This document shows, one piece after another, positions 1 through 7,576 of a stretch of 24,136 nt of DNA (its first letter is position 1; each line of letters opens with the position of its first letter). The notes beneath the pieces are model-generated. The model saw only the letters and a program-made list of their open reading frames with translations, did no database searches and was not told the DNA's origin. A program made the position numbers and the translations under genes. This DNA comes from Chloroflexi bacterium UBA4730 (lineage in GTDB: Bacteria; Chloroflexota; Limnocylindria; P2-11E): the NCBI GenBank assembly GCA_002404155.1, contig DHJC01000018.1, forward strand, positions 25,079 through 49,214, written 5' to 3'.

Positions 1-656
1 GGCTCGAAGATGCCGTTCGCGAAGCGCAGCACAAGGATGTTCTGGACCGTCTCTTTGCCGAGGTAATGGTCGATCCGGAAGATCTCGTCCTCGGTGAAGA
101 CGCCCTGCAGCTTCTGCGACAGCTCGACCGCGCTCTCGAGATCGTGGCCGAACGGCTTCTCCACCACGACGCGCGCATTCACGTTCTCGGTCAGGCGGTG
201 CTCCTTGATCAGGTCGGTGATCGGTCCGTAGGCCGACGGCGGCGTGGCGAGATAGAACAGCCGGTTGCCGTTGGTGCCGGCGCGGACGTCGAGGTCGGCG
301 AGCGTGTGGCGCAGGGTCTCGTACCCCTCACCGTCGCGCGTCGAGACGTAGTGGACGTTCTCCGCGAAGCTCCGCCAGACGTCCTCGTTGATCGGCTTCG
401 TGCGCGAGAACGTCACGAGGTCGGCATGGAGCGACTCCCGGAACCGCTCGGCGGTCAGATCGGCCCGGGCCGCGCCGACGACCGCGAACGCCGCAGGCAG
501 CAGCCGCTGGAGGGCAAGGTTGTAGAGCGCCGGGACGATCTTGCGAGCCGTGAGGTCGCCCGTGGCACCGAAGATCACGAGCGCGCACGGCTGCGGCGTC
601 CGCGCGATCCGCGGCCCCGCGCGCAACGGGTTCGCCAGCGGTGGTGCGACTGTCAC
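1..656 (-). CDS. zwf: Glucose-6-phosphate 1-dehydrogenase, N-terminal part (cut by window edge)
   Basis: Oxidises glucose 6-phosphate to 6-phosphogluconolactone with NAD(P)+, the first step of the oxidative pentose phosphate pathway, in the cytoplasm. The N-terminal Rossmann motif reads VIFGATGDLTARKIVPALYN, the middle carries VVEKPFGHDL, and the substrate-binding/catalytic signature RIDHYLGKETVQN lies near residues 193-206, just before the window edge. About 218 residues are present of a usual 480-510, so the C-terminal half lies outside. The start is GTG at 656: the only upstream start-like codons in reach (a TTG and a GTG near 670-690) run into stops. I see no clear ribosome binding site. 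The gene lies 81 bases behind gnd on the same strand and is probably co-transcribed with it. Family assignment is secure; the exact start is less so. Confidence 0.93.
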   Translation of the reverse strand, partial: MTVAPPLANPLRAGPRIARTPQPCALVIFGATGDLTARKIVPALYNLALQRLLPAAFAVVGAARADLTAERFRESLHADLVTFSRTKPINEDVWRSFAENVHYVSTRDGEGYETLRHTLADLDVRAGTNGNRLFYLATPPSAYGPITDLIKEHRLTENVNARVVVEKPFGHDLESAVELSQKLQGVFTEDEIFRIDHYLGKETVQNILVLRFANGIFE

Positions 657-670
657 GGCTTGCTCAATGT

Positions 671-685
671 CGGGCCTGCGGCCCG
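671..685. repeat. Short perfect inverted repeat between gnd and zwf
   Basis: CGGGCC and GGCCCG, separated by three bases, form a 6-bp stem in the 81-base gap between gnd and zwf. No T-run follows on either strand, so it is not a classical terminator. It could modestly shape the relative levels of the two messages, or simply be chance in GC-rich DNA. Confidence 0.3.
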
Positions 686-737
686 TGAACGCTCACCGCT
701 GGTCGTGTTCGCCCGTCGCGGCGGAGCCGCTCCTCGC

Positions 738-1637
738 TCACTCTGTTTTCACTTCGTGCCCGCCGAACTGATTGCGAAGGGCAGCCGCGAGCTTCATCGC
801 GTAGCTCTCCTCCTGGCGCGACGTGAACCGCGCGAAGAGCGAATGCGCGAGCACCGTCATCGGGACGTCGTGGGCGATCGCCTCCTGGATCGTCCAGCGG
901 CCCTCTCCGGAATCCGCCACGTACCCCTTGATGTGCGCGAGATCGCTGCCCTCGGCCTCGAACGCGCGCTCGGCCAGCTCGAGCAGCCATGAGCGCACCA
1001 CGCTGCCGTGGTTCCAGACCTGCGCGACCTTCTGCAGATCGAGCTGGAACTCGCTCGCGTGCAGCAACTCGAAGCCCTCTCCGTACGCCTGCATCATTCC
1101 GTACTCGATCCCGTTGTGGACCATCTTCGTGAAGTGTCCGGCGCCGCTCTTGCCGAAGTGCGCCCAGCCGTTCGGCGGCGCGAGCGTGTCGAGGAGCGGC
1201 GTCACGATCGCGACCGCGTCGGCCGGACCGCCGACCATCATGCAGTAGCCGATCTGCAGCCCCCAGATCCCGCCGGAGACGCCGATGTCGAGATAGCGGA
1301 AGCCCCGGGCGGTGTACGTCTGGGCGCGCCGCTGCGAGTCGTGGAAGTTCGAGTTGCCGCCGTCGACGAAGATGTCGCCCGCGGTCGCGTACTTCGCGAA
1401 CTCCTCGAGCGTCTCGTCGGTCACGTCGCCTGCGGGGACCATTGACCACAGCACGCGCGGCGACTTCAGCTTGGAGACCATCTCCTCGATCGTGTACGCG
1501 GCGACGGCACCGCGCTGCACGGCTTCCTCGACGGGACCGCGGCTCCGGTTCGAGGCGACCACATGATGGCCGCCCTGAGCGAGGCGGGTCGCCATGTTGC
1601 CGCCCATGCGACCGAGCCCGTAGATGCCGATCTCCAT
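738..1637 (-). CDS. gnd: 6-phosphogluconate dehydrogenase, decarboxylating, short form
   Basis: Oxidatively decarboxylates 6-phosphogluconate to ribulose 5-phosphate, acting after zwf in the pentose phosphate pathway. The dinucleotide fold starts with GIYGLGRMGGNMATRL. Also visible are DGGNSNFHDS, the substrate loop IGVSGGIWGLQIGY and KMVHNGIEYGMMQAYGEGF with the catalytic Lys/Asn pair. At 299 residues it belongs to the short 6PGDH class (about 300 residues, against about 470 for the E. coli type). After the second beta strand it reads ASNRS rather than an acidic residue, which by family knowledge favours NADP+ over NAD+; this is inference. The start at 1637 is chosen because GGAG lies six bases upstream and the Rossmann strand begins at once. 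An upstream ATG at 1706 would add 23 unrelated residues and run into the tkt promoter. Confidence 0.94.
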   Translation of the reverse strand: MEIGIYGLGRMGGNMATRLAQGGHHVVASNRSRGPVEEAVQRGAVAAYTIEEMVSKLKSPRVLWSMVPAGDVTDETLEEFAKYATAGDIFVDGGNSNFHDSQRRAQTYTARGFRYLDIGVSGGIWGLQIGYCMMVGGPADAVAIVTPLLDTLAPPNGWAHFGKSGAGHFTKMVHNGIEYGMMQAYGEGFELLHASEFQLDLQKVAQVWNHGSVVRSWLLELAERAFEAEGSDLAHIKGYVADSGEGRWTIQEAIAHDVPMTVLAHSLFARFTSRQEESYAMKLAAALRNQFGGHEVKTE

Positions 1638-1672
1638 CGTGTTCTCCGTTCCGTTGGCGGTCGCGACAGGCG

Positions 1673-1679
1673 TAGGGTA
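1673..1679. promoter_or_regulatory. Candidate shared divergent -10 element between gnd and tkt
   Basis: The heptamer TAGGGTA reads as a TANNNT -10 box on the plus strand (TAGGGT, 1673-1678) and on the minus strand (TACCCT, 1679-1674). It sits in the 47-base gap between the divergent gnd and tkt starts. Plus-strand transcription would begin at or just before the tkt ATG (leaderless). Minus-strand transcription would give a leader of about 30 bases containing the gnd ribosome binding site. I see no convincing -35 box on either side. AGGG could instead be a weak ribosome binding site for tkt. Confidence 0.4.
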
Positions 1680-1684
1680 ATTCC

Positions 1685-3550
1685 ATGGCCACGGCCAGCC
1701 AGACACTCACGAAGGTCGACCTCTACCGTGAGCTCGCGCGCCAGCTGCGGGCCGATTCCATCCGCTGCTCGACCGCTGCGGGCTCTGGCCATCCGACCTC
1801 GTCGCTCTCCGCGGCCGATCTCATGGCGGTGCTCCTCGCGAGCCACTTTCGCTACGACTGGGCCACGCCGAAGGATCCGGCGAACGACCACCTGATCTTC
1901 AGCAAGGGCCACGCGTCGCCGCTGTACTACGCCCTGCTGCGCGCGGCCGGCGCGATCGACGACCCCGAGCTGATGACGTTCAGGAAGTTCGGATCGCGGC
2001 TCGAGGGTCACCCGACGCCGATCCTGCCATGGACCGACGTCGCCACCGGCTCGCTCGGACAGGGTCTGCCGATCGCGGTCGGCGAGGCGCTCGCGGGGAA
2101 GCGACCGCTCAACGCGCCATTCCACGTGTGGACCCTGACCGGGGACAGTGAGCTCGCCGAGGGCTCGATCTGGGAAGGACTCGACCACGCCGGCCACGAA
2201 GGGCTTTCGAACTTCACTGCGATCTTCGACATCAACCGGCTCGGACAGCGCGGTCCGACCGAGCTCGAGTGGAACGTCGACGCGTACGCCGCGCGGGTCA
2301 AGGCCTTTGGCTGCGATCCGATCGTGATCGATGGCCACGACGTCGCCGCCATCGACGATGCGCTCGGCCGCGCGCGCCGCGCGGAGCGACCGACGGTCAT
2401 CGTCGCGAAGACGGTGAAGGGCAAGGGCGTCTCGTTTCTCGAGGACAAGGAGGGCTGGCACGGCAAGGCCCTCGATCCGGAGCAGGCGAAGCAGGCGCTC
2501 GCGGAGCTCGGCGCGACAGCGTCGCGCTCCTTCCCGACCATCAGACCTGACCCCTGGACCCCCGCCGCGACGCCGGCGCCCACGCGGCCCGAGTTCAAGA
2601 CCTACACCGAGGCAGTCGCGACGCGCAAGGCGTATGGCGAAGCGTTGGCCGCCCTGGGCGCCGCGCGCTCGGACGTCGTCGTCCTCGATGCCGAGGTCAG
2701 CAACTCGACGCACGCCGAGGATTTCAAGCAGACCGCGCCGGACCGATTCTTCGAGATGTACATCGCCGAGCAGCAAATGGTCGCGGCGGCCGTCGGCATG
2801 CAGGTCCTCGGGCTCGTCCCGTTCGCGTCGACGTTCGCCGCGTTCATGAGCCGCGCGTACGACTTCATCCGCATGGCCGCGATCTCGCAAGCGAACATCC
2901 GGCTCTCGGGGTCGCACGCCGGCGTCTCCATCGGCGAGGATGGTCCGTCGCAGATGGCCCTCGAGGATCTCGCGATGATGCGCGCCGTCCATGGCAGCAC
3001 GGTGCTTTACCCCTGCGACGCGAACCAGACCGCGCGGCTCGTCGGCCTGATGGCCGATCGGAAGGGCATCAGCTACCTCCGCACCACGCGGGAGAAGACC
3101 CCGATCCTCTACACCGATCGTCTCGACGACTTCCGTATCGGCGGATCGCGCGTGGTCCGCGGTGGGGGTGCGGACGACGCGGTCGCCGTGATCGCGGCCG
3201 GGATCACCGTCCATGAGGCGGTGAAGGCCGCGGACCAGCTGAAGGACAGTGTGAAGGTCCGGGTCATCGACGCGTATTCCGTGAAGCCGATCGACACGGC
3301 AGCCCTGGTCGATGCGGTCCAGACCACCGGCGGGCTCATCGTCGTGGCCGAGGATCACTGGCCGGAGGGCGGGCTCGGTGACGCGGTGCTCGCCGCGCTC
3401 GCGGACGCCGGTACCTGCGGCGAGCTCGTGCGGTTCGTCCACCTGGCCCCGCGGGAGATGCCCGGATCCGGCAAGCCCGCGGAGCTGCTGGCCGCGGCGG
3501 GCATCGACGCGGCCCACATCGCCGACGCGGTGAAGGAGCTCGCCGGCTAA
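1685..3550 (+). CDS. tkt: Transketolase
   Basis: Thiamine-diphosphate enzyme moving two-carbon ketol units between sugar phosphates in the non-oxidative pentose phosphate pathway. The chain is complete at 621 residues. The N-terminal ThDP domain shows GSGHPTSS (His near 36), FSKGHASPLYYALL, TGSLGQGLPIAVGEAL and the metal/ThDP motif starting GDSELAEGS. The central domain has YIAEQQMVAAAVGMQ, whose Glu (about residue 362) is the expected partner of the ThDP aminopyrimidine. GSHAGVSIGEDGPSQMALED follows, then a C-terminal transketolase domain. The length is closer to the roughly 620-residue (vertebrate-like) group than to the 660-residue E. coli type. The ATG at 1685 gives a natural N-terminus. 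It is divergent from gnd-zwf, so the oxidative and non-oxidative branches are probably expressed from one regulatory gap. Confidence 0.95.
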   Translation: MATASQTLTKVDLYRELARQLRADSIRCSTAAGSGHPTSSLSAADLMAVLLASHFRYDWATPKDPANDHLIFSKGHASPLYYALLRAAGAIDDPELMTFRKFGSRLEGHPTPILPWTDVATGSLGQGLPIAVGEALAGKRPLNAPFHVWTLTGDSELAEGSIWEGLDHAGHEGLSNFTAIFDINRLGQRGPTELEWNVDAYAARVKAFGCDPIVIDGHDVAAIDDALGRARRAERPTVIVAKTVKGKGVSFLEDKEGWHGKALDPEQAKQALAELGATASRSFPTIRPDPWTPAATPAPTRPEFKTYTEAVATRKAYGEALAALGAARSDVVVLDAEVSNSTHAEDFKQTAPDRFFEMYIAEQQMVAAAVGMQVLGLVPFASTFAAFMSRAYDFIRMAAISQANIRLSGSHAGVSIGEDGPSQMALEDLAMMRAVHGSTVLYPCDANQTARLVGLMADRKGISYLRTTREKTPILYTDRLDDFRIGGSRVVRGGGADDAVAVIAAGITVHEAVKAADQLKDSVKVRVIDAYSVKPIDTAALVDAVQTTGGLIVVAEDHWPEGGLGDAVLAALADAGTCGELVRFVHLAPREMPGSGKPAELLAAAGIDAAHIADAVKELAG

Positions 3551-3603
3551 ACGGTCCCAACGCCCACCGCATGGCATCATTGACGGCGGCGCGCGGCGCG
3601 GAA

Positions 3604-3609
3604 GGGGAG
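3604..3609 (+). promoter_or_regulatory. Ribosome binding site deciding the lemA start
   Basis: GGGGAG ends at 3609. A GTG at 3609 would overlap this element, whereas the GTG at 3615 lies at normal spacing, so 3615 is the better start. Confidence 0.6.
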
Positions 3610-3614
3610 TGCCA

Positions 3615-4181
3615 GTGGACATCACGATCGTCCTGATCGTCATCGTCGTCATCCTCGCGCTGTTCATGATCACGATGTTCAACCGCCTCGTCACCCTGCG
3701 GCAACGGGTCAAAGAGGCGTGGTCCGACATCGACGTCCAGCTGAAGCGGCGCCACGACCTCATCCCGAATCTCGTGGAGACGGTGAAGGGCTACGCGGCC
3801 CACGAGCGCGGCACCTTCGAGGCCGTCACGAACGCTCGGGCGCAGGCCGTCGCGGCCGGTGCCTCCGGTTCACCGCAGCAGATGGCCCAGGCCGAGAACG
3901 TCCTGACCGGCACGCTGCGCTCGCTGTTCGCGGTCGCCGAGAACTACCCGCAGCTGCAGGCGGTGCAGGAGTTCAAGGACCTGTCCGAGAACCTCACCGC
4001 GACCGAGGACAAGATCGCGTTCGCCCGCCGCTTCTACAACGGCAACGTGCGCGACTACAGCACCGCGCTCCAGACCTTCCCGACGAACCTCATGGCCGGG
4101 ATGTTCGGCTTCGGACCCGAGCAGTACTTCGAGCTCGCGGACCAGACGGAGCGCGAGGTTCCGCAGGTGAAGTTCAGCTAG
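3615..4181 (+). CDS. lemA: LemA family protein
   Basis: Small membrane-anchored helical protein of the LemA family; its biochemical role is not established. A strongly hydrophobic N-terminal segment (IVLIVIVVILALFMITMF, about residues 4-21) should place the rest on one face of the membrane. It is followed by the family's charged helical stretch containing VKEAWSDIDVQLKRRHDLIP and NLVETVKGYAAHE. FPTNLMAGMFGF and a C-terminal EVPQVKF complete the typical 185-190-residue architecture. It starts at GTG 3615 (188 residues) on ribosome-binding-site spacing; the GTG at 3609 would add two residues. It lies four bases before an HtpX-like protease gene, a recurrent bacterial pairing, which suggests joint work on membrane protein quality control or envelope stress (inference). 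Confidence 0.92.
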   Translation: MDITIVLIVIVVILALFMITMFNRLVTLRQRVKEAWSDIDVQLKRRHDLIPNLVETVKGYAAHERGTFEAVTNARAQAVAAGASGSPQQMAQAENVLTGTLRSLFAVAENYPQLQAVQEFKDLSENLTATEDKIAFARRFYNGNVRDYSTALQTFPTNLMAGMFGFGPEQYFELADQTEREVPQVKFS

Positions 4182-4185
4182 CGGG

Positions 4186-5127
4186 ATGACCCAGAGTCCA
4201 GGCCCCAGCTTCGTCCCTCGCGTCTCGATGTACGACGCGCAAGCGCAGAACCGCTGGCGCACCGTCCTGCTCATCGCGGTCTTCACGCTCATCGTCGTCG
4301 CGGTCGCGTTCGTGTTCGGCGACATCTTCGGCGGCGGCACCAGCGCCGGCGTGGCGTTCATCCCGCTGGCGGTCGCGGTCTCGGCCGGCTCGTCGCTGTT
4401 GTCGTATTTCGCCGGTGACAAGCTCGTGCTCGCGCAGAGCCGCGCGCGCGAGGTGCCCGAGGGCGAGGAGAAGGTCCTTCGCGACGTCGTCGAAACGCTG
4501 GCGCTCGGACTGGGCATCCCGACGCCGAAGCTGTACGTCATCGAGGACCCGGCACCGAACGCGTTCGCGACCGGACGCGATCCGAAGCACGCGTCGGTCG
4601 TCGTGACGAGAGGCCTGCTGGACACGATGGACCGGTCCGAGCTCGAGGGCGTGATCGCGCATGAGCTGTCGCACGTCGGCAATCGCGACATCCGGGTCAT
4701 GCTCCTGGTGACCGTGCTCGTGGGCACGGTCGCGCTCCTGTCGGATTGGCTGCTGCGCTCGATGTGGTGGGGCGGCCGCTCGCGCGACCGCGATCGCAAT
4801 AGCGGTGGCGGCATCCTCCTCCTCGTCGGGCTCGTGCTCGCGATCCTCACGCCCGTCATCGCGACGCTCATCCAGCTTGCGGTGTCGCGCCAGCGCGAGT
4901 ACCTCGCCGACGCCTCGGGCGCGTTCCTCACGCGCTATCCGGAAGGGCTCGCCAACGCCCTGCGGAAGATCGCCGCGGATCAGCACGTCCTGACGGTCGC
5001 GAACAAAGCGACGGCATCGCTGTACATCGCGAACCCGCTCAAAGACCATCCCTTCCAGTTCGACCATCTGTTCGACACGCATCCACCGATCGAGGAGCGC
5101 ATCAAGCGGCTCGAAGCGATGGCGTGA
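4186..5127 (+). CDS. htpX: HtpX-like M48 family membrane zinc metalloprotease
   Basis: Integral membrane peptidase of family M48, known in other bacteria for degrading misfolded membrane proteins. Two N-terminal membrane segments (about residues 25-45 and 50-75) precede the zinc motif VIAHELSHVGNRDI (His159, Glu160, His163). Two further hydrophobic helices follow, and then SRQREYLADASGAFL, in which Glu238 is the expected third zinc ligand. The C-terminus has the family's DHPFQFDHLFDTHPPIEERI. The length of 313 residues is slightly above E. coli HtpX. ATG 4186 follows the lemA stop by four bases and ATG 4228 is an alternative start. Its stop overlaps the GTG of the next gene in GTGA, so lemA, htpX and the propeller gene are translationally linked. 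Confidence 0.93.
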   Translation: MTQSPGPSFVPRVSMYDAQAQNRWRTVLLIAVFTLIVVAVAFVFGDIFGGGTSAGVAFIPLAVAVSAGSSLLSYFAGDKLVLAQSRAREVPEGEEKVLRDVVETLALGLGIPTPKLYVIEDPAPNAFATGRDPKHASVVVTRGLLDTMDRSELEGVIAHELSHVGNRDIRVMLLVTVLVGTVALLSDWLLRSMWWGGRSRDRDRNSGGGILLLVGLVLAILTPVIATLIQLAVSRQREYLADASGAFLTRYPEGLANALRKIAADQHVLTVANKATASLYIANPLKDHPFQFDHLFDTHPPIEERIKRLEAMA

Positions 5128-6161
5128 CCGGGGAGGTCACCCCGCCGCCGCCCCCCGACCGATCGCTCATCTACGCCGTCGCCGGCTCCCTCGTCCTGCT
5201 GGTGCTCGCTGTCTCCGCCGGCGCGGGCGCGTCGCGGGCCTTGCGTCCGGCGCCACCGTCGCCGTCACCGACCCCGACGCCGTTCGTCCGAGTGTCACCG
5301 ACCGAGCCTCCGGACACCGGACCGCTCGTATTCACCCAGCCGCTCTCGGCCGGCTGCGCCGCCGGCGACGCCGTGTACGTCGTCTCCGATGGCGGCGGGA
5401 TCGGCCGTTTCGAATTCGACCGCTGGCAGCTCATCGATCCGATCGCCCGGTCGCTCGTGGCCGCGACCTGTCACGGCGACATCCTGACCGCGGTCGGGGG
5501 CGGTGGTCGGGTGATCACGATCGATGATCGGGCGCAGACCGTCAGCTCCGACTCGATCGGGTTCGAGGACTTCCTCGGCGTTGCGCCGCTCGCCGACGGG
5601 ATCCTCGTCGTCGGTCGGTCCGGCCTCGTCCAACGGCAGAGCGGCGGTGGCTGGGGGGCATACGCCACCGGCATCGACGAGGACCTCTACGCAGTCGCGG
5701 CATTCAGCCCGACCTCGGCGTGGGCCGTGGGTGCCGGCGGCGTCTCGTACCGCCTCGAGCCCGTGGGCTGGCGGCCGGTCGCGACCGGCGCGACCGCGAC
5801 CCTGCGCGCGATCGCCGCGCGCGCCGTCGACGATGCCGTGGTCGTCGGCGACGACGCGACCATCCTGCTGTGGAACGGCGCGTGGACGCGCGCTGACGCC
5901 CCGGTCCGCGTGGGCTTTCGCGCCGCGCTGCAGGTCGGGGACGGCACGTACATCGCGGGCGACCAGGGCACCCTGCTCCGGCTGAGCGGGGGCCCGGCGG
6001 CGCCGGCCCTCATCCGCATCGACCTCGGGACGACCTGCACCCTGCGGGGCCTCTTCAGCCGCGGGACCGAGGTCTGGGTCGTCGGCTCCGACGGCGGTAG
6101 GGCGGCGGTGTGGCGTGTCGGCGCGGCCGGATCGATCACCGGCTGGGGTGCGTGCCCGTAA
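5124..6161 (+). CDS. Membrane-anchored beta-propeller-like protein of unknown function
   Basis: I do not recognise a named family. The 345-residue protein has a short polar N-terminus rich in proline, one transmembrane helix (about residues 15-37), and a Pro/Ser/Thr linker (PAPPSPSPTPTP, about 44-58). The outer domain is built from repeats of roughly 40-50 residues of the form hydrophobic-VG-x-x-G-x-hydrophobic, then a Trp and a Thr-Gly turn. Examples are AVGAGGVSYRLEPVGW and VVGDDATILLWNGAWTRA. This resembles YCF48/BNR-type propellers, which usually act as assembly or binding scaffolds outside the cytoplasm. Cysteines occur near the start, middle and end of the outer domain (GCAAGD, ATCHGD, TTCTL, and the last residues), so disulfides are possible. 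The GTG start overlaps the htpX stop by four bases, implying co-expression with LemA and HtpX. Confidence 0.85.
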   Translation: MTGEVTPPPPPDRSLIYAVAGSLVLLVLAVSAGAGASRALRPAPPSPSPTPTPFVRVSPTEPPDTGPLVFTQPLSAGCAAGDAVYVVSDGGGIGRFEFDRWQLIDPIARSLVAATCHGDILTAVGGGGRVITIDDRAQTVSSDSIGFEDFLGVAPLADGILVVGRSGLVQRQSGGGWGAYATGIDEDLYAVAAFSPTSAWAVGAGGVSYRLEPVGWRPVATGATATLRAIAARAVDDAVVVGDDATILLWNGAWTRADAPVRVGFRAALQVGDGTYIAGDQGTLLRLSGGPAAPALIRIDLGTTCTLRGLFSRGTEVWVVGSDGGRAAVWRVGAAGSITGWGACP

Positions 6162-6221
6162 TGCTCGGTCATCCGAACGAACGCGCCGCCCCCTGATCGC
6201 GCCCGCTCGGCCCGGCCCGAG

Positions 6222-6227
6222 TAGGCT
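6222..6227 (+). promoter_or_regulatory. Candidate -10 element of the sugar importer operon
   Basis: TAGGCT fits the TANNNT pattern also seen before tkt (TAGGGT) and the malic enzyme (TATCCT). It lies 40 bases before the ATG at 6268. Its last two bases begin the 34-base inverted repeat. If it is the -10, transcription would start inside the left arm, so the repeat would act as a DNA site rather than an RNA hairpin. No good -35 is visible. Confidence 0.3.
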
Positions 6228-6259
6228 CCGCGCCATCCGAAAAATCGCGTGGCGCGGAG
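6226..6259 (+). promoter_or_regulatory. 10-bp perfect inverted repeat covering the ribosome binding site of the sugar-binding lipoprotein gene
   Basis: CTCCGCGCCA (6226-6235) is exactly complementary to TGGCGCGGAG (6250-6259), with a 14-base A-rich loop. The right arm includes four of the five bases of the ribosome binding site GGAGG (6256-6260), which lies seven bases before ATG 6268. In RNA this would be a stable stem hiding the ribosome binding site. In DNA it would be a two-arm operator-like palindrome next to the candidate -10. I cannot tell which applies. Confidence 0.6.
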
Positions 6260-6267
6260 GACCGCAG

Positions 6268-7572
6268 ATGAACGCTCGCTCCATCGTCATCGTGCTCGCA
6301 CTCGTCATCACCGCGTGCTCCACGCAGGGCACGCCGTCAGGCGGCGCCGCCGCCACCGATCAGGGCAGCGGCTTCGTGTTCGCATCGACCCAGTTCACCC
6401 CGACCACGGAACAGGAGGCCATGCGGACGAAGATCCTCGCGGGGTACAAGGGTGCGCCCGTCGACTTCATCACCGACGCCGAGGGCGTGATCCTCGACCG
6501 GATCACCGCGGAGGCGAAGGCCGGAGGCGCCGGGAAGGTCGGACTTATCGGTCTCGAGAACGGCCAGTTCGGCAGCCTGATCTCGGGCCTGCAGGATCTG
6601 GGCTCCACGATGGACAAGTACAAGGGCATCCCCGCCGACTTCGTCGGACTTGGAAAGCTTGGTACCGCGACGCAGTACTACGTGCCCTGGATGCAGGCGA
6701 CCTACTTCCTCGCGGTGAACAAGAAGGCCCTCCCGTACCTCCCGTCCGGCGCCGACGTGAACGCGTTGACCTATGACCAGCTCATCACGTGGGGCAAGAA
6801 CATCACCGACAAGACCGGCAAGCGAATGATCGGGCTGCCGGCTGGCAACAACAGCCTGCTCCATCGGCTGCTCCAGGGGTATTTCTATCCCTCGTACACC
6901 GGCGGGCTCGTGACGACGTACAAGAGCGCCGACGCCGAGACGATGTGGGGCGCGATCAAGGAGCTCTGGAAGTACACCAACCCGCAGTCGACGACGTACG
7001 CGTTCATGCAGGAGCCGCTGCAGTCGGAAGAGGTGTGGATCGGGTTCGATCACGCCGCCCGGCTCATCAACGTCCTCAAGGCGAAGCCAGATGACTTCGT
7101 CGCCGTGCCGGCGCCCGCCGGCCCGAAGGGCCGCTACTTCATGACCGTACTGGTCGGTCTCGCGATCCCGAAGACCACGGCGAACCAGGCGGGAGCGGCG
7201 GCGCTCATCGACTACCTGCTCCAGCCGTCAACGCAGATCGCGACCCTGCGCGAGAACAGCTTCTTCCCGGTCGTGAAGGTCGACATCCCGGGCGATCTGA
7301 ATCCCGGTCTGAAGCTCGAGGCCGACGCCGTGGCGAAGCAGGCCGGGGCGAAGGACGCCAAACCCGTCCCGCTCCCGGTCGGGCTGGGGGCAAAGGGCGG
7401 CGACCTCAACAAGGCGATGGTCGATACGTTCCAGCGCATCGTGGTGAAGGGGGAGGACATCCGGACGGTCCTGAACGAGCAGGCCGCGCTCGTCCAGAAG
7501 GCCATCACCGACGCCGGCGCGACGTGCTGGGGCCCCGACGGCTCCTCCACCGGGCCGTGCCAAGTGAAGTAG
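6268..7572 (+). CDS. Sugar ABC transporter substrate-binding lipoprotein (family 1)
   Basis: Extracytoplasmic receptor of a carbohydrate importer of the MalE/UgpB type, expected to be lipid-anchored on the outer face of the membrane. The N-terminus is a lipoprotein signal, with hydrophobic SIVIVLALVITA before Cys17, followed by a Ser/Gly/Ala-rich linker. The mature part shows typical family-1 features: a central NKKALPYLPSGADVNALTYD stretch and a C-terminal lobe with MTVLVGLAIPKTT and ALIDYLLQPSTQ. The last 15 residues contain two cysteines (420 and 431) that could form a disulfide. It has 434 residues. ATG 6268 is chosen because it has GGAGG seven bases upstream and starts right at the signal peptide. 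It is the first gene of an operon with two permeases and an ATPase. The sugar is not readable from sequence; the glycosidase behind the operon hints at an oligosaccharide or glycoside. Confidence 0.9.
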   Translation: MNARSIVIVLALVITACSTQGTPSGGAAATDQGSGFVFASTQFTPTTEQEAMRTKILAGYKGAPVDFITDAEGVILDRITAEAKAGGAGKVGLIGLENGQFGSLISGLQDLGSTMDKYKGIPADFVGLGKLGTATQYYVPWMQATYFLAVNKKALPYLPSGADVNALTYDQLITWGKNITDKTGKRMIGLPAGNNSLLHRLLQGYFYPSYTGGLVTTYKSADAETMWGAIKELWKYTNPQSTTYAFMQEPLQSEEVWIGFDHAARLINVLKAKPDDFVAVPAPAGPKGRYFMTVLVGLAIPKTTANQAGAAALIDYLLQPSTQIATLRENSFFPVVKVDIPGDLNPGLKLEADAVAKQAGAKDAKPVPLPVGLGAKGGDLNKAMVDTFQRIVVKGEDIRTVLNEQAALVQKAITDAGATCWGPDGSSTGPCQVK

Positions 7573-7576
7573 CCGC

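Noticed and set aside
66..992. A 308-codon plus-strand frame opposite zwf and gnd.
   Set aside because: Shadow frame; the minus strand shows diagnostic G6PD and 6PGDH motifs.
1466..3763. A 765-codon open frame on the minus strand opposite tkt.
   Set aside because: It is a mirror frame of a GC-rich gene: very Arg-rich, no family motifs, and it overlaps transketolase, which has full domain support.
6206..6221. CTCGG/CCGAG hairpin as terminator of the lemA operon.
   Set aside because: Only five base pairs with no T-run, and it runs straight into the promoter region; not distinguishable from GC-rich background.
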